Origin: Klebsiella sp. BIGb0138
GTDB taxonomy: Bacteria > Pseudomonadota > Gammaproteobacteria > Enterobacterales > Enterobacteriaceae
Length of the DNA stretch: 64,000 bases
NCBI RefSeq assembly: GCF_004342285.1
Contig: NZ_SMCV01000006.1
Coordinates: forward strand, 62,001-126,000
Direction of reading: 5' to 3'
This document shows, piece after piece, positions 47,453 through 60,496 of this stretch. The position numbers and the translations under genes were made by a program. The notes beneath the pieces were generated by a model, which saw nothing but the letters and a program-made list of their open reading frames with translations, did not search any database and was not told the DNA's origin. Every line of letters begins with the position of its first letter. The first letter of the stretch is position 1.

Positions 47453-47848
47453 TCAGAATGCGGTCTGGACTAACTTCGTAATAACCGGCTCATTTGCCGG
47501 CGGAAACGCCTCGGCCACCAACGCCTGCTGGGCAATCCAACGTCCCGGCTGCCCCTCTTTGCCCCACGGTTCGCCAGCCCACGTCTCGACCAGCCAGAAC
47601 CACAGCGTAATATGCCGATCCGGGAACTGATACTCCAGCTTATCAAACAGCCGGGATGACTCTACCGTAATACCCACCTCTTCCTGAAGTTCACGCGTCA
47701 GCGCCTGCTCCGGGGATTCCCCGGCTTCAATTTTCCCCCCGGGAAACTCGAGTTTATTGGCCATATGAGCGTCGGCTGCCCGCTGGGTAATAAAGATTTC
47801 TCCCTGCGGGTTACGGATAATGCCAACAGAAATTTGTAGTTTTTTCAT
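47453..47848 (-). CDS. mutT: 8-oxo-dGTP diphosphatase MutT
   Basis: MutT hydrolyses oxidised dGTP and so prevents A:T to C:G mutations. The Nudix box is complete: GGKIEAGESPEQALTRELQE then EVGI, with the REXXEE glutamates. The length is 131 residues. It lies downstream of secA on the same strand, with a terminator hairpin between the two. Confidence 0.96.
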   Translation of the reverse strand: MKKLQISVGIIRNPQGEIFITQRAADAHMANKLEFPGGKIEAGESPEQALTRELQEEVGITVESSRLFDKLEYQFPDRHITLWFWLVETWAGEPWGKEGQPGRWIAQQALVAEAFPPANEPVITKLVQTAF

Positions 47849-47865
47849 TGTGTTAATTCCATAAA

Positions 47866-47889
47866 AAAGGCGCAGATATCTGCGCCTTT
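47866..47889 (-). terminator. secA terminator
   Basis: A perfectly self-complementary 24-bp sequence, built on AAAGGCGCAGA and its complement TCTGCGCCTTT, lies 17 bases after the secA stop and is followed by a T run on the minus strand. Confidence 0.85.
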
Positions 47890-47906
47890 AGTTTTATTCT
47901 CTGAGC

Positions 47907-50612
47907 TTAACTCAGACGACCATGGCACTGTTTGTATTTTTTACCAGAACCACACGGGCACGGATCGTTCCGGCCGACCTTGCGCTCGCCCGTCTCCTCA
48001 GCCAGTGCGGCGGCGGCGGCGGTCTCGTCATCCTGATGGCTAAGCTGCTGCATCTGCGCCAGACGCTCGGCTTCTTCGCGACGCTGCTGCTCCATCGCCT
48101 CCACTTCTTCCGGCATCCGCACCTGAACCTTGCTCAGGGTGCTGATCACTTCATACTTCAGTGATTCCAGCATCGCGGCAAACATGGAGAACGATTCACG
48201 CTTATATTCCTGCTTCGGATCTTTCTGCGCATAACCGCGCAGATGGATACCCTGGCGCAGATAGTCCATCGCCGCCAGATGCTCTTTCCACAGAGAATCG
48301 AGGGTCTGCAGCATCACGCCCTTCTCGAAATGACGCATCATTTCGGCACCGACCACCTCTTCCTTACGCTGGTAGGTTTCAATCGCGCTCTGCAGAATAC
48401 GTTCGCGCAGCGTCTCTTCATGCAGCTCAGGCTCTTTATCCAGCCACTCTTTCAGCGGCAGATCAAGATCGAAGTCGTTTTTCAGACGTTCCTGCAGGCC
48501 TTCCACATCCCACATTTCTTCCAGCGACTGCGGCGGAATATGCGCGTCGATAGTCGCTTTGAACACGTCTTCACGGATGCTGTTGATGGTTTCGCTCACG
48601 TCAGAAACATCCAGCAGCTCGTTACGCTGGCTATAGATCGCCCGGCGCTGATCGTTGGCAACATCGTCATATTCCAGCAGCTGCTTACGAATATCGAAGT
48701 TGCGGCTTTCCACTTTGCGCTGTGCGTTAGCAATCGCTTTGGTCACCCATGGGTGCTCAATCGCTTCGCCTGGCTTCATACCCAGCTTACGCATCATGCC
48801 GGAGACGCGATCGGAGGCAAAGATACGCATCAGGGCATCTTCCATCGACAGGTAGAAGCGCGAAGAACCGGCATCCCCCTGACGACCGGAACGGCCGCGC
48901 AGCTGGTTATCAATACGACGGGATTCATGACGCTCGGTGCCGATAATGTGCAGACCGCCCGCCGCCAGAACGGCATCATGACGAACCTGCCAGTCGGCTT
49001 TAATCTGTTCGATTTGCTCTGGCGTCGGATCTTCCAGCGCCGCGACCTCTGCCTGCCAGCTACCGCCGAGCATAATATCGGTACCACGACCGGCCATGTT
49101 GGTGGCGATGGTCACCGCCGACGGATAGCCCGCCTGGGCGACAATATCCGCTTCGCTGGCGTGGAACTTAGCGTTCAGAACGTTGTGCTTGATGCCGGCT
49201 TTCGTCAGCTCATGAGAAACCACTTCTGATTTTTCGATCGAAATGGTACCCACCAGAACCGGCTGGCCTGCGGCGGTACGCTCTTTAATATCTTCGATAA
49301 TCGCCTGAATTTTTTCCGCTTCGGTCATATAGACCAGATCCGCCATGTCCTTACGGATCATCGGACGGTTGGTCGGGACAACCACGGTATCCAGCTTGTA
49401 GATGGAGCTAAATTCGAAGGCTTCGGTATCCGCCGTACCCGTCATCCCCGCCAGCTTCTCGTACAGACGGAAGTAGTTCTGGAAGGTGATAGAGGCCAAC
49501 GTCTGGTTCTCGTTCTGGATATCCACGCCTTCCTTCGCTTCCACGGCCTGATGCAGACCATCGGACCAGCGGCGCCCCTGCATGGTACGACCGGTGTGCT
49601 CATCGACGATAATGACTTCGCCGTCTTTGACGATGTAGTCGACGTCGCGGGTGAACAGCACGTGCGCACGCAGCGCTGCGGTCACGTGGTGCATCAGCAT
49701 AATATTGGACGGTGAATACAGAGATTCCCCTTCCTCCATAATACCTTCCTGTACCAGCAGCTCTTCGATCAGCACCAGGCCGCGTTCGGTCAGGTTAACC
49801 TGACGCGCCTTCTCATCGACGGAGAAGTGGCCTTCACCGGTAAAGGTATCGGAGTCTTCTTTATCCTGGCGCACCAGGTGCGGGATAATTTTGTTTACGC
49901 GCTTGTACATCTCCGAGCTGTCTTCTGCCGGACCGGAAATGATCAGCGGGGTACGCGCTTCATCGATCAGGATGGAGTCGACCTCATCCACCAGCGCGTA
50001 GTGCAGTTTGCGCTGAACGCGCTCTTCCGGGCTAAACGCCATGTTGTCGCGCAGGTAGTCGAAACCGTATTCGTTGTTAGTGCCGTAGGTAATGTCCGCA
50101 CCGTAAGCTTCGCGTTTCGCTGGAGCAGGCAGGCCGGACATGTTGATACCCACCGTCATACCGAGGAACTCGAACAGCGGACGGTTGTTTTCCGCATCAC
50201 GCTGCGCCAGGTAGTCGTTGACGGTCACCACGTGAACGCCTTTACCCGACAGCGCGTTCAGATACGCCGGCAGCGTGGCGGTCAGGGTTTTACCTTCACC
50301 GGTACGCATTTCCGCGATGCAACGCTCGTTGAGCACCATACCGCCCAGCAGCTGCACATCGAAGTGGCGCATGCCGAATACGCGTTTACTCGCCTCACGA
50401 ACCACCGCAAAGGCTTCCGGGATCAGGCTTTCTACGCTTTCGCCTTTCTCCAGACGCGCGCGGAACTCGGCGGTTTTGCCTTTCAGCTCCTCATCGGAGA
50501 GCTTTTCCAGCGCCGGTTCCATGGCGTTGATCACGCCAACGGTTTTGCGCATGCGGCGCAGAGTACGATCGTTACGACTACCGAAAACTTTAGTTAATAA
50601 TTTGATTAGCAT
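47907..50612 (-). CDS. secA: Preprotein translocase ATPase SecA
   Basis: SecA drives protein export through SecYEG. The first nucleotide-binding fold has Walker [17 protein letters not shown] and the [15 protein letters not shown] segment; the second holds [13 protein letters not shown]. The C-terminal zinc tail [18 protein letters not shown] binds SecB and phospholipids. The length is 901 residues, as in E. coli. It follows secM by 59 bases; that spacer pairs around the secA ribosome binding site in E. coli. Confidence 0.98.
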   Translation of the reverse strand: MLIKLLTKVFGSRNDRTLRRMRKTVGVINAMEPALEKLSDEELKGKTAEFRARLEKGESVESLIPEAFAVVREASKRVFGMRHFDVQLLGGMVLNERCIAEMRTGEGKTLTATLPAYLNALSGKGVHVVTVNDYLAQRDAENNRPLFEFLGMTVGINMSGLPAPAKREAYGADITYGTNNEYGFDYLRDNMAFSPEERVQRKLHYALVDEVDSILIDEARTPLIISGPAEDSSEMYKRVNKIIPHLVRQDKEDSDTFTGEGHFSVDEKARQVNLTERGLVLIEELLVQEGIMEEGESLYSPSNIMLMHHVTAALRAHVLFTRDVDYIVKDGEVIIVDEHTGRTMQGRRWSDGLHQAVEAKEGVDIQNENQTLASITFQNYFRLYEKLAGMTGTADTEAFEFSSIYKLDTVVVPTNRPMIRKDMADLVYMTEAEKIQAIIEDIKERTAAGQPVLVGTISIEKSEVVSHELTKAGIKHNVLNAKFHASEADIVAQAGYPSAVTIATNMAGRGTDIMLGGSWQAEVAALEDPTPEQIEQIKADWQVRHDAVLAAGGLHIIGTERHESRRIDNQLRGRSGRQGDAGSSRFYLSMEDALMRIFASDRVSGMMRKLGMKPGEAIEHPWVTKAIANAQRKVESRNFDIRKQLLEYDDVANDQRRAIYSQRNELLDVSDVSETINSIREDVFKATIDAHIPPQSLEEMWDVEGLQERLKNDFDLDLPLKEWLDKEPELHEETLRERILQSAIETYQRKEEVVGAEMMRHFEKGVMLQTLDSLWKEHLAAMDYLRQGIHLRGYAQKDPKQEYKRESFSMFAAMLESLKYEVISTLSKVQVRMPEEVEAMEQQRREEAERLAQMQQLSHQDDETAAAAALAEETGERKVGRNDPCPCGSGKKYKQCHGRLS

Positions 50613-50671
50613 AATAAAATCTCAAACGCCCCGCTGTGCGGAGTCACAAAAAAGAATAATCCGTTTTTCGT

Positions 50672-51166
50672 TCAGCTGAGACGTTGAGGCCCTGCACGTA
50701 TCCCCGTCACCTGGCTAATCCAGGCCGAGACACAAAACGCAGAATGGGACGGGGTGTATGACGCCTGACGGACGCTTACCGGCGGTTTGCTTTCCTGTGT
50801 CAGCAGCGCGCTGAGCGTATCGAGCAGAGCCAGGTGTTGCGCCTGTAATGGCGAAGACTCTTCCGCAACCGGCAGCGCTTGCGGCGCCATCGCGAATGAC
50901 AGATGGCGTATAACCGTGCGGATAGCATGCTGATGCCAGTAATCAACGGTAAAGTTGGGGCGACGGGCGGCTTCCAGCAGCGCCAGCTGGGAGAAATTAA
51001 CTTTGCTCGGATGGTGGTTGCTTGCCGTAGCTTTCGCCGGCGAAGGGGTTTCATGACTGTTGCTGAGCGCAGGCAGGCCAAGGCTAGCCGCGACCATCCC
51101 CAACAGGAGATGCGGCCAGAAATACCGTCTGCCAAACTGTCGCCAGCGCGTCAGCAATCCACTCAC
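50672..51166 (-). CDS. secM: SecM secretion monitor, translation arrest peptide
   Basis: SecM stalls its own ribosome until export pulls the chain, opening the secA ribosome binding site. The arrest motif is [17 protein letters not shown] (residues 144-160). It keeps the required W-I and GIRAGP, with substitutions relative to the E. coli FSTPVWISQAQGIRAGP. A long signal segment ([18 protein letters not shown]) lies at the N-terminus. The length is 164 residues against 170 in E. coli. Confidence 0.95.
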   Translation of the reverse strand: MSGLLTRWRQFGRRYFWPHLLLGMVAASLGLPALSNSHETPSPAKATASNHHPSKVNFSQLALLEAARRPNFTVDYWHQHAIRTVIRHLSFAMAPQALPVAEESSPLQAQHLALLDTLSALLTQESKPPVSVRQASYTPSHSAFCVSAWISQVTGIRAGPQRLS

Positions 51167-51355
51167 TTACGTTACCTTTAGTTGAAGCAACCCCAGGAAA
51201 TAATTTTGCGCCCAAATACTACCATTAATAGCGCGCTACGGCAGCAGGAATGAAGGCTCCGGCAGGGCAAAAACGTTCAATAAAACAGCGAACGAACGAT
51301 GGACAGCACTGCAGAATCAAGGCGTAACAGGGGGAGGAAGGCAAAAATGAAAAAA

Positions 51356-51395
51356 GACTGGCCCCCTGGTCGGAGAGAGTACCAGGTTACCAGTC
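51356..51395 (-). terminator. lpxC terminator
   Basis: GACTGG/CCAGTC (51356-51361 with 51390-51395) encloses CCTGGT/ACCAGG (51365-51370 with 51381-51386). On the minus strand it is followed by TTTTTTC. It would separate the dcw-lpxC transcript from secM-secA. Confidence 0.75.
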
Positions 51396-51416
51396 GATTT
51401 TACTGAATGGTCAGGC

Positions 51417-52355
<939 letters not shown>

Positions 52356-52434
52356 CTATCCAACCGAAGTGTACAACACATTCGGGAGGGCAGTTTAGCA
52401 CAAAGAGCGCAGATGCCCAACTTCCAGCCGATTC

Positions 52435-53586
52435 TTAATCAGCTTGCTTACGCAGGAAGGCTGGGATATCCAGATAATCCGGCTCTTTCGCGGTTTGCGG
52501 CGTATTGTCGTTCACCACTTTCGCGACCGGTTTCTGCTCTTGAGTCAATGGAGCCATACCGTGTTGCTGGTAGCGATCCATCACCGGCTGCTGAACCTGT
52601 TTGTTGGTCACCAGGGTAATTTCCGGACGTTTGTCCATACCGATACCGGTAGCCACAACGGTTACACGCAGTTCATCATTCATATCCGGGTCAAGGGAGG
52701 TACCGATAACCACGGTGGCGTTATCCGATGCGAAAGCACGAATAGTATTACCCACGGTTTCGAACTCATCCAGACGCAGGTCGAAGCCCGCGGTGATGTT
52801 GACCAGAACGCCGCGCGCGCCGGACAGATCGATATCTTCCAGCAGCGGAGAAGAGATCGCCATTTCAGCCGCTTCTTCCGCACGGTCTTCACCGCTCGCC
52901 ACGCCGGAGCCCATCATCGCATAGCCCATTTCGGACATCACGGTGCGCACATCCGCAAAGTCGACGTTCATCAGACCCGGACGGGTAATCAGTTCGGCGA
53001 TCCCCTGTACCGCGCCTTTCAGCACATCGTTTGCCGCGCCGAAGGCGTCCAGCAGAGAAATGCCACGACCCAGAACTTTCAGCAGCTTGTCGTTCGGAAT
53101 GGTGATCAGCGAATCCACATGCTTGGACAGCTCAGTGATCCCCTGTTCGGCGAACGCCATGCGCTTTTTGCCTTCAAAATTAAACGGTTTGGTGACAACA
53201 GCCACGGTCAGGATACCCAGATCCTTCGCGACTTCCGCCACCACCGGCGCGGCACCGGTACCGGTACCGCCGCCCATACCTGCCGCGATAAACACCATGT
53301 CTGCACCATCAAGAGCAGCACGCAGCGCTTCACGGTCTTCGTCAGCCGCATTGCGACCCACTTCCGGGTTTGCACCGGCCCCCAGACCTTTGGTAATACC
53401 GCTACCGATCTGAATAGTCTGGCCAACAGCCGTTTTACGCAGCGCCTGCGCGTCGGTGTTCACCGCGAAGAATTCAACGCCCTCGATGCGCTCGCGCACC
53501 ATGTGTTCAACGGCATTACCGCCGCCGCCACCGACGCCGATGACTTTAATCACCGCGTCGTTGGTCAGTTCCATAGGTTCAAACAT
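52435..53586 (-). CDS. ftsZ: Cell division protein FtsZ
   Basis: FtsZ is the tubulin-like GTPase of the division ring. It has [12 protein letters not shown] at the N-terminus, the GTP signature [20 protein letters not shown], and the C-terminal [12 protein letters not shown] that binds FtsA, ZipA and ZapD. The length is 383 residues, as in E. coli. It follows ftsA by 62 bases. Confidence 0.98.
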   Translation of the reverse strand: MFEPMELTNDAVIKVIGVGGGGGNAVEHMVRERIEGVEFFAVNTDAQALRKTAVGQTIQIGSGITKGLGAGANPEVGRNAADEDREALRAALDGADMVFIAAGMGGGTGTGAAPVVAEVAKDLGILTVAVVTKPFNFEGKKRMAFAEQGITELSKHVDSLITIPNDKLLKVLGRGISLLDAFGAANDVLKGAVQGIAELITRPGLMNVDFADVRTVMSEMGYAMMGSGVASGEDRAEEAAEMAISSPLLEDIDLSGARGVLVNITAGFDLRLDEFETVGNTIRAFASDNATVVIGTSLDPDMNDELRVTVVATGIGMDKRPEITLVTNKQVQQPVMDRYQQHGMAPLTQEQKPVAKVVNDNTPQTAKEPDYLDIPAFLRKQAD

Positions 53587-53648
53587 AGTTTCTCTCCGTT
53601 TTGTGCCTGTCGCCTGAGAACGCTAATTTTCTGCGTTCTCTTAAAAAA

Positions 53649-54911
53649 TTAAAACTCTTTTCGCAGCCAGCTATTAAGTCGCTTAATCCACGAGCCAACT
53701 GATGCCGTTACACGTTTTTCCACTTCAGCTTCACCACTGAGATGAGATTCCTTCCCGTAGTGCAGCAACCCAACCGCCGTCGAATAATACGGCTCCTGGG
53801 CATAATCCGTTAAGCCGGTAATATTCAGCGGCGCGCCAATACGCACCTGCGTATGGAACACGCGCTGAGCGCAGGCGGCAAGACCTTCGATTTGCGCGGC
53901 GCCGCCCGTTAAAACAATCCCCGCCGCCAGGTGGTGTTTCACCCCTTGCTGGCGAAGCTGCTCCTGCAGTTGCAGGATCTCTTCATTCACCAGGTTGAGC
54001 AGCTCGGTATAACGCGGCTCAATCACCTCTGCCAGCGTCTGGCGCTGCAGGCTGCGCGGCGGACGCCCGCCGACGCTCGGCACTTCGACGTTTTCGTCTT
54101 TGCCGACAATGGAACCCAGCGCGCAACCGTGGCGTACCTTAATCGCTTCGGCATCGCTCGGCGGCGTCCCGAAAGCGTAAGCGATATCGCTGGTCACCAC
54201 GTTGCCCGCGTAGGGGATCACTTTGGTATGACGCAGCGCACCGCCGGTATAAACGGCGATATCCATTGTACCACCGCCGATGTCCACCACGCAGACGCCC
54301 AGTTCACGTTCATCTTCCGTCAACACGGAATAACTGGCGGCTAAACCGGCGAAAATGAGTTGGTCCACTTTCAGACCGCAACGTTCCACCGCTTTAACAA
54401 TATTTTTCGCCATATCGTTATGGCAGGTAATCAGGTGCACTTTTGCCTGCATACGCACGCCGGACAGCCCCACCGGGTTTTTAATCCCTTCCTGGTAGTC
54501 GATGGCGTACTCCTGCGGAATCACGTGCAGGACGCGATGTTCATCGCGTACGCGAACCGACTTCGCGGTATGCACCACGTTCTCGACGTCGTCCAGCGTC
54601 ACTTCTTCTTCTGAAATCGGCACCATACCAATTTCATTTTGACAGCTAATATGTTTACCTGAAAGCGCCAGATACACTGACGAAATCTGGCAATCCGCCA
54701 TCAGTTCGGCCTGGTCAATGGCGCGCTGTACGCATTTCACCACGGATTCCAGATCGTTAACCCCGCCTTTATCCATACCACGCGACGGGCAACTGCCCAC
54801 GCCAATGATATTGACCACGCCGTCGGGCAGAACTTCCCCTACTAAAGCGGCAACCTTCGCGGTGCCAATCTCCAGTCCAACTACCAGTTTTCTGTCCGTC
54901 GCCTTGATCAT
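53649..54911 (-). CDS. ftsA: Cell division protein FtsA
   Basis: FtsA is an actin-like ATPase that ties FtsZ to the membrane and recruits later divisome proteins. Visible blocks are [32 protein letters not shown] and [14 protein letters not shown]. The C-terminal amphipathic helix ([14 protein letters not shown]) anchors it to the membrane. The length is 420 residues. It overlaps ftsQ by four bases. Confidence 0.98.
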   Translation of the reverse strand: MIKATDRKLVVGLEIGTAKVAALVGEVLPDGVVNIIGVGSCPSRGMDKGGVNDLESVVKCVQRAIDQAELMADCQISSVYLALSGKHISCQNEIGMVPISEEEVTLDDVENVVHTAKSVRVRDEHRVLHVIPQEYAIDYQEGIKNPVGLSGVRMQAKVHLITCHNDMAKNIVKAVERCGLKVDQLIFAGLAASYSVLTEDERELGVCVVDIGGGTMDIAVYTGGALRHTKVIPYAGNVVTSDIAYAFGTPPSDAEAIKVRHGCALGSIVGKDENVEVPSVGGRPPRSLQRQTLAEVIEPRYTELLNLVNEEILQLQEQLRQQGVKHHLAAGIVLTGGAAQIEGLAACAQRVFHTQVRIGAPLNITGLTDYAQEPYYSTAVGLLHYGKESHLSGEAEVEKRVTASVGSWIKRLNSWLRKEF

Positions 54912-55741
54912 TGTTGTTCTGCCTGTGCCTGATTCTGTTGTTGATTAGTTTCCTCTGCGGGAGCAGGTACCCAGCCCACTGCCGCCCCCGAGTCATAACG
55001 CAAATCAACGTAGCTTATCCGTTTGCCGTCGGTCTGCGCTTGCTGCTGAAGAACCGGGTAGAGTTCCATAAAGCGCTGAAGCCGTTTCATGGTATCGCCT
55101 CGGCCAAGGTTGAGCTTAATGTCGTTATTAAGCGTCAACTGCCAGGAGCGACGCGCGGTCATTGCCGCCACTTTCAACGTGAATTTATCCTTTGCCAGCA
55201 CCTGCCCCATGTCACGATACCCTTGCAACACTTCGTTCTCACTGCCTTCCGGGCCGTACAGCATCGGTAAATTCTGCTTACTGGTGCGATCTGCCGGCAC
55301 GCTGAAGGAATTTCCCTCAACGTCCACCATATGCTGATCATTCCAACGCGCAATCGGCACATATTCAACCAGATGAATCTTCAATTCGTCCGGCCATTGC
55401 TTTCTGACGCTCGCCTGCTTAATCCACGGCAGACGTTCAATCTGACTTTGGATGATGTTGACATCCTGGGTCATAAAGGTCCCCGGCGAACCCAACGCCA
55501 GAATCGCCTGGCGAATATCATCGTTGCGCGTGTAGTGGCGCTCGCCGGTGACCACCATCCTGGACAGCGGTAAGCGCTGTGCATCTTCCATCCAGCCCAG
55601 AACCATCCACCCGCTGACCAACACGGTACATAGCACCGCCAGCAGGAAGAAAATCCCGGCCAGACGAGTTCCATTACTCCGACGCGAAGAAGACGTCTCC
55701 TCTTCTTCGTGGTTCCGCGTATTCAGCGCAGCTTGCGACAT
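54908..55741 (-). CDS. ftsQ: Cell division protein FtsQ
   Basis: FtsQ is a bitopic membrane protein that links early and late divisome proteins with FtsB and FtsL. After a short cytoplasmic tail with Glu-Glu-Glu and Ser-Ser-Arg runs it has one membrane segment ([23 protein letters not shown], split around residues 24-46), then a POTRA domain ([22 protein letters not shown]) and the beta domain. ATG 55741 ([10 protein letters not shown]) fits the family N-terminus, giving 277 residues. The start follows the ddlB stop directly. Confidence 0.96.
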   Translation of the reverse strand: MSQAALNTRNHEEEETSSSRRSNGTRLAGIFFLLAVLCTVLVSGWMVLGWMEDAQRLPLSRMVVTGERHYTRNDDIRQAILALGSPGTFMTQDVNIIQSQIERLPWIKQASVRKQWPDELKIHLVEYVPIARWNDQHMVDVEGNSFSVPADRTSKQNLPMLYGPEGSENEVLQGYRDMGQVLAKDKFTLKVAAMTARRSWQLTLNNDIKLNLGRGDTMKRLQRFMELYPVLQQQAQTDGKRISYVDLRYDSGAAVGWVPAPAEETNQQQNQAQAEQQ

Positions 55742-55742
55742 A

Positions 55743-56663
55743 TCACCCCGCCAGGTCCAGAATTCGAACAACAAGCTGCGAGAAGCTCATCCCTGCCTGA
55801 CGGGCCGCCATCGGCACCAGGCTATGGCTGGTCATGCCAGGGGAAGTATTCGCTTCCAGCAGATAAAACTGGCCATCGCTGTCCAGCATCACGTCAATGC
55901 GCCCCCAACCTTTACAGCCGAGAATATTCCAGGCTTTAACGACCAGGGCCTGAATTTCTGACTCGCGGGCAGGATCCTCACAACCTGGGCAGAAATATTG
56001 CGTCTCATCAGAGAGATACTTCGCCTCATAATCATAGAAGGTTCCAGCCACCTGGATACGGATTGACGGTAAAATTTCTTCACCGACGATAGCGACGGTG
56101 AATTCTGGCCCACAGAGCCATTTCTCAATCAGAACTTCATCATCATGCTGAAAAGCCAGCGCCAATGCATTGTGTAATGCACAACTTTCGCTCACTTTCG
56201 ACATACCGACGCTGGAACCTTCGCGACCCGGCTTCACAATCAACGGCAATCCCAGGGCGGCGATCTGCTGTTCAGCCTCGGCAGAGAGGCCGGCGTTGAA
56301 CTGCGCACGGGTCAGCGCGACCCACGGGGCGACGGGTAAACCGGCGCCCTGCCACAGCAGTTTGCTGCGCACTTTGTCCATTGAGATAGCCGAGGCCATC
56401 ACGCCGCTGCCGGTATAAGGCAGTTGAATCAGCTCCAGCAGCCCCTGCAGGGTACCATCTTCCCCACCGCGGCCGTGCAGCGCAATAAACGCTTTCTGAA
56501 AGCCCATCTGTTTCAGCTGGGTAATATCAACGTCGCGGGGATCGACCGGGTGCGCATCCACGCCGCCTTCACGTAAGCCAGCGAGCACAGCGGCCCCCGA
56601 ATTGAGCGAGACTTCGCGCTCCGCAGAGGTGCCGCCAAAGAGAACCGCGATTTTATCAGCCAT
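55743..56663 (-). CDS. ddlB: D-alanine--D-alanine ligase B
   Basis: DdlB makes D-Ala-D-Ala for the peptidoglycan stem. It has the ATP-grasp fold with [32 protein letters not shown], the P-loop-like [12 protein letters not shown] and [17 protein letters not shown]. The length is 306 residues. GGAGG lies upstream of ATG 56663, which overlaps the murC stop by eight bases. Confidence 0.97.
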   Translation of the reverse strand: MADKIAVLFGGTSAEREVSLNSGAAVLAGLREGGVDAHPVDPRDVDITQLKQMGFQKAFIALHGRGGEDGTLQGLLELIQLPYTGSGVMASAISMDKVRSKLLWQGAGLPVAPWVALTRAQFNAGLSAEAEQQIAALGLPLIVKPGREGSSVGMSKVSESCALHNALALAFQHDDEVLIEKWLCGPEFTVAIVGEEILPSIRIQVAGTFYDYEAKYLSDETQYFCPGCEDPARESEIQALVVKAWNILGCKGWGRIDVMLDSDGQFYLLEANTSPGMTSHSLVPMAARQAGMSFSQLVVRILDLAG

Positions 56664-58131
56664 GGCGCTCCTCCTCCGTTTTTTGCGGCACGAGTTTGAT
56701 TTCAGCCAGGTGGCGGGCGATCTTTCCGATGTTGCCCGCGCCCTGCACCAGGATCAGATCATTGCCGGTCAATACCGATGCCAGCATCTCCGCCGCCTGA
56801 GCGGGGTCGGAAAGCAGAATCGGATCAACCTTACCGCGGCCGCGGATAGTACGGCACAGCGAACGGCTATCGGCCCCTGGAATCGGCGCTTCACCGGCGG
56901 AGTAGACATCCAGCATCAGTAGCGCATCGACCTGAGTCAGCACGTTGGCGAAATCGTCATACAGATCGCGCGTACGGGTAAAGCGGTGCGGCTGAAATAA
57001 CATCACCAGATTTTTATCCGGCCAGCCCGCGCGCGCCGCTTTGATGGTGGCATCCACCTCTGTCGGATGATGACCGTAATCATCAATCAGCATCGCGCTG
57101 CCGCTTTTTCCATTGACCTGCTCCAGCGGATATTCGCCAAGAAAATCAAAACGGCGCCCGGTCCCCTGGAAGCTTTCCAGCGCCCGCAGAATGGCTTCAT
57201 CGTCAATGCCTTCTTCCGTCGCCACGGCCACCGCGGCGGCGGCATTAAGGGCGTTATGACGGCCCGGCGCGTTCAGGGTCACCTGAAGCACCTCTTTGTC
57301 CTGGCGAACCAGACGGAAATGGCCCTGGGCGCCGACCTGGCGGTAATCTTCTACCCGCACGTCAGCATCATCATGAAAACCGTAGGTGGTGATCTGGCGG
57401 CCCACGCGCGGCAGCAGTTCACAAATCACCGGGTCATCCACGCACATCACCGCGCGCCCGTAGAACGGCAGGTTGTGCAGAAAGTTAATAAAGGTCTGCT
57501 TTAAGTTTTCAAAGTCGCCATGGTAGGTATCCATATGATCGGCTTCGATATTGGTCACAATAGCGACCATCGGCTGCAGATGCAGGAACGATGCATCGCT
57601 CTCATCCGCTTCCGCAATCAGGTAGCGACTGTGGCCAAGGCGGGCGTGAACGCCTGCCGCTTTCACCAACCCGCCGTTGACGAAGGTCGGATCCAGACCC
57701 GCTTCCGCATAAATACTGGAGACCATCGCGGTGGTGGTGGTTTTACCGTGGGTACCGGCAATAGCAATCCCGTGACGAAAACGCATCAGTTCCGCCAGCA
57801 TCTCCGCACGGCGAATAACCGGGATACGCGCTTCATGCGCCGCGACAATTTCCGGGTTCTCCGCGGAGATCGCGCTGGAAACCACCACCACGCTCGCATC
57901 GCGCACGTTTTCCGGACGATGGTTGAAATAGATCGTGGCGCCAAGTTTCGACAGCTGTTGCGTCACCGGATTCGGCGCCAGGTCGGAGCCGCTAATCTGG
58001 TAGCCTTCGTTAGCCAGAACTTCGGCAATACCGCCCATGCCAGCACCGCCAATGCCAACAAAGTGAATGTGCCGGACGCGACGCATCTCGGGCACTATGG
58101 AACGCAGTTTCGCCAGATCTTGTGTATTCAT
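56656..58131 (-). CDS. murC: UDP-N-acetylmuramate--L-alanine ligase
   Basis: MurC adds L-alanine to UDP-MurNAc. The N-terminal domain has [16 protein letters not shown] for the UDP-substrate, the central P-loop is [14 protein letters not shown], and the C-terminal domain contains [10 protein letters not shown]. The length is 491 residues, as in E. coli. It begins 47 bases after murG. Confidence 0.97.
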   Translation of the reverse strand: MNTQDLAKLRSIVPEMRRVRHIHFVGIGGAGMGGIAEVLANEGYQISGSDLAPNPVTQQLSKLGATIYFNHRPENVRDASVVVVSSAISAENPEIVAAHEARIPVIRRAEMLAELMRFRHGIAIAGTHGKTTTTAMVSSIYAEAGLDPTFVNGGLVKAAGVHARLGHSRYLIAEADESDASFLHLQPMVAIVTNIEADHMDTYHGDFENLKQTFINFLHNLPFYGRAVMCVDDPVICELLPRVGRQITTYGFHDDADVRVEDYRQVGAQGHFRLVRQDKEVLQVTLNAPGRHNALNAAAAVAVATEEGIDDEAILRALESFQGTGRRFDFLGEYPLEQVNGKSGSAMLIDDYGHHPTEVDATIKAARAGWPDKNLVMLFQPHRFTRTRDLYDDFANVLTQVDALLMLDVYSAGEAPIPGADSRSLCRTIRGRGKVDPILLSDPAQAAEMLASVLTGNDLILVQGAGNIGKIARHLAEIKLVPQKTEEERHG

Positions 58132-58178
58132 TCTTTACGCCATCAACTTCTTTATACGGGCGGTGAGATTCACCGCGA

Positions 58179-59249
58179 TTAGCGCGCCAGTGCTGCAGCG
58201 CTCACTTCTTCTGCTACCCGCTCGGTAGCATCCGGAATCGAGGCTCTACGCGCTCGTTCCGCCATATCCAGCAGCGTTTCCCGATCCCAACCGGCCAGCG
58301 TCTGCGCCACGGCATCGACGGTGAACTGAGGTTGTTCGAGAATTTTCGCTGCGCCCGCTTTCTCCAGCGGCAGTGCATTCCAGTACTGCTGACGATCCTT
58401 GTGCTGAAACGGCACGAATAGCGCCGGTAAACCTGCTGCGGCGATTTCACTGACCGTCAGCGCTCCGGAGCGGCAGACAACAACATCGGCCCAGGCATAC
58501 GCCGCCGCCATGTCATCAATAAATTCGGTCACTTTATGCTGCGGCTGCCCGGCATCCGCGTAAGCCTGCTGTACCGTCTGCTGGCCACCTTTACCGCTTT
58601 GGTGCCAGATGGTGACCGCCGCGCCCAGTTTCCCGGCCACCTGCGGCATGGTCTGGTTCAGCACGCGGGCGCCCTGCGAGCCGCCTACCACTAACACGCG
58701 CGTTGGCCCCTGACGCCCAACCAGACGCTGTTCCGGCAACGGCAGCGCCAGGACGTCGGTCCGCACCGGGTTGCCCACCACGTCGGCATGCGGGAACGCA
58801 CCGGGAAACGCCTGCAATACGGTCTTCGCAATCTTCGCCAGCCATTTGTTCGTCAGGCCGGCAATACCATTCTGTTCATGCAGCACCACCGGGATACCCA
58901 GCGACCATGCCGCGAGGCCACCCGGGCCGGAAACGTATCCGCCCATGCCCAGTACGACGTCGGGCTGGAAACGTTTCATGATCTCCCGCGCCTGACGCCA
59001 GGCGTTGAAGATCCGCACCGGTGCTAACAGCAGCGCCTTCAGGCCCTTGCCGCGCAGGCCCGATATGCGGATAAAATCAATTTCAATGCCGTGCTTCGGC
59101 ACTAAATCCGCTTCCATACGATCGGCGGTACCGAGCCAGCGAACCTGCCAGCCCAGGTCCATTAAATGGTGCGCGACCGCCAGCCCCGGGAACACATGTC
59201 CACCGGTACCGCCCGCCATCACCATTAACCGCTTTTCCTGACCGCTCAT
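58179..59249 (-). CDS. murG: UDP-N-acetylglucosamine transferase MurG (lipid II synthesis)
   Basis: MurG adds GlcNAc to lipid I at the inner face of the membrane to give lipid II. G-loops are visible ([18 protein letters not shown] near the start and [13 protein letters not shown] in the middle), with the UDP-GlcNAc pocket in [30 protein letters not shown] (shown in parts). The length is 356 residues. The start overlaps ftsW by four bases. Confidence 0.97.
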   Translation of the reverse strand: MSGQEKRLMVMAGGTGGHVFPGLAVAHHLMDLGWQVRWLGTADRMEADLVPKHGIEIDFIRISGLRGKGLKALLLAPVRIFNAWRQAREIMKRFQPDVVLGMGGYVSGPGGLAAWSLGIPVVLHEQNGIAGLTNKWLAKIAKTVLQAFPGAFPHADVVGNPVRTDVLALPLPEQRLVGRQGPTRVLVVGGSQGARVLNQTMPQVAGKLGAAVTIWHQSGKGGQQTVQQAYADAGQPQHKVTEFIDDMAAAYAWADVVVCRSGALTVSEIAAAGLPALFVPFQHKDRQQYWNALPLEKAGAAKILEQPQFTVDAVAQTLAGWDRETLLDMAERARRASIPDATERVAEEVSAAALAR

Positions 59250-60496
59250 CGAACACCCCGTGTAAACGCCTGGGCTTTTTCCAGACGCGTTTCATAATCA
59301 ATTCGCAACAGCAACATGATGGCCGTCGACATAATCAGCAAACTGGAACCACCGTAACTGATCAGCGGCAGCGTCAGACCTTTAGTTGGCAGCATGCCTG
59401 CCGCCGCCCCGACGTTCACCAGCGCCTGGAAGCTAAACCAGATCCCGATAGCGCAGGCCAGGAAGCCGGAGAAGCGCTGGTCGATCTCCAACGCTTTGCG
59501 GCCAATCGACATGGCGCGAAAGGCGACGAAGAATACCATTAATAGGGCCAGTACCACACCGATATAACCGAGTTCTTCGCCGATAATGGCGAAGATGAAG
59601 TCGGTATGCGCTTCCGGTAAATATTCCAGTTTCTGAACCGAGTTACCTAAGCCCTGTCCCCACATTTCGCCGCGGCCGAACGCCATCAACGATTGGGTCA
59701 GCTGATAGCCGCTACCGAACGGGTCCTCCCACGGGTTCCAGAAGGAGGTGACGCGGCGAATACGGTACGGTTCGGCCAGGATCAGCAGCACCACCGCCGA
59801 GATCCCCATCCCGATAATGGCGATGAACTGCCACAGCCTGGCGCCGCCAAGAAACAGCATCGCCAGGGTGGTCACAAACAGCACCACCACCGTACCGAGG
59901 TCCGGCTGCGCCAGCAGCAGGATCGCCAGTACGAAAATCACGCCCATCGGCTTCAGGAAGCCGCGCAGGTTGTTACGTACTTCATCGCCTTTGCGCACCA
60001 GGTAGTTGGCGATGTAGCAGAACAGCGACAGCTTGGTAAATTCCGCCGGCTGAATACGCAGAGGACCCAGCGCAATCCAACGCGATGCCCCGTTTACCGA
60101 ACTACCGACGACCAGAACGATCAGCAGCATCACGATAGAGGCAATCAGCATCGCGGTGCTGTGCCGCTGCCAGAACTCCATCGGCAGACGTAACGTCACC
60201 AGTGCCAGCCCCAGCGCCAGCAGGATGTACAGTCCGTCACGCTTGGCGAATAAGAACGGGTCGTTGGCCAGCCGCTGGCCCACCGGCATCGAGGCCGAGG
60301 TCACCATAATGAAACCGACGGCGGCCAGACCAAAGGTCAGCCACAGCAGCATCCGGTCATACATGACCAGACTATCGCTATCTTTCTGCCGGGAACCCAT
60401 CACCCAGCCTTTCAGCGCGGCAAACAGCCAGGCGAAGATAAACATCCCCGGCAGTCGCCACTGAGGCATTTTCAGGCGCGGGAGGGATAAACGCAT
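59246..60496 (-). CDS. ftsW: Peptidoglycan glycosyltransferase FtsW (SEDS family)
   Basis: FtsW polymerises septal peptidoglycan with FtsI. It is a ten-helix SEDS protein with the conserved [45 protein letters not shown] and [14 protein letters not shown] chose ATG 60496, which overlaps the murD stop (TGATG), giving 416 residues; a TTG at 60499 is also in frame. It sits between murD and murG as in E. coli. Confidence 0.96.
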   Translation of the reverse strand: MRLSLPRLKMPQWRLPGMFIFAWLFAALKGWVMGSRQKDSDSLVMYDRMLLWLTFGLAAVGFIMVTSASMPVGQRLANDPFLFAKRDGLYILLALGLALVTLRLPMEFWQRHSTAMLIASIVMLLIVLVVGSSVNGASRWIALGPLRIQPAEFTKLSLFCYIANYLVRKGDEVRNNLRGFLKPMGVIFVLAILLLAQPDLGTVVVLFVTTLAMLFLGGARLWQFIAIIGMGISAVVLLILAEPYRIRRVTSFWNPWEDPFGSGYQLTQSLMAFGRGEMWGQGLGNSVQKLEYLPEAHTDFIFAIIGEELGYIGVVLALLMVFFVAFRAMSIGRKALEIDQRFSGFLACAIGIWFSFQALVNVGAAAGMLPTKGLTLPLISYGGSSLLIMSTAIMLLLRIDYETRLEKAQAFTRGVR

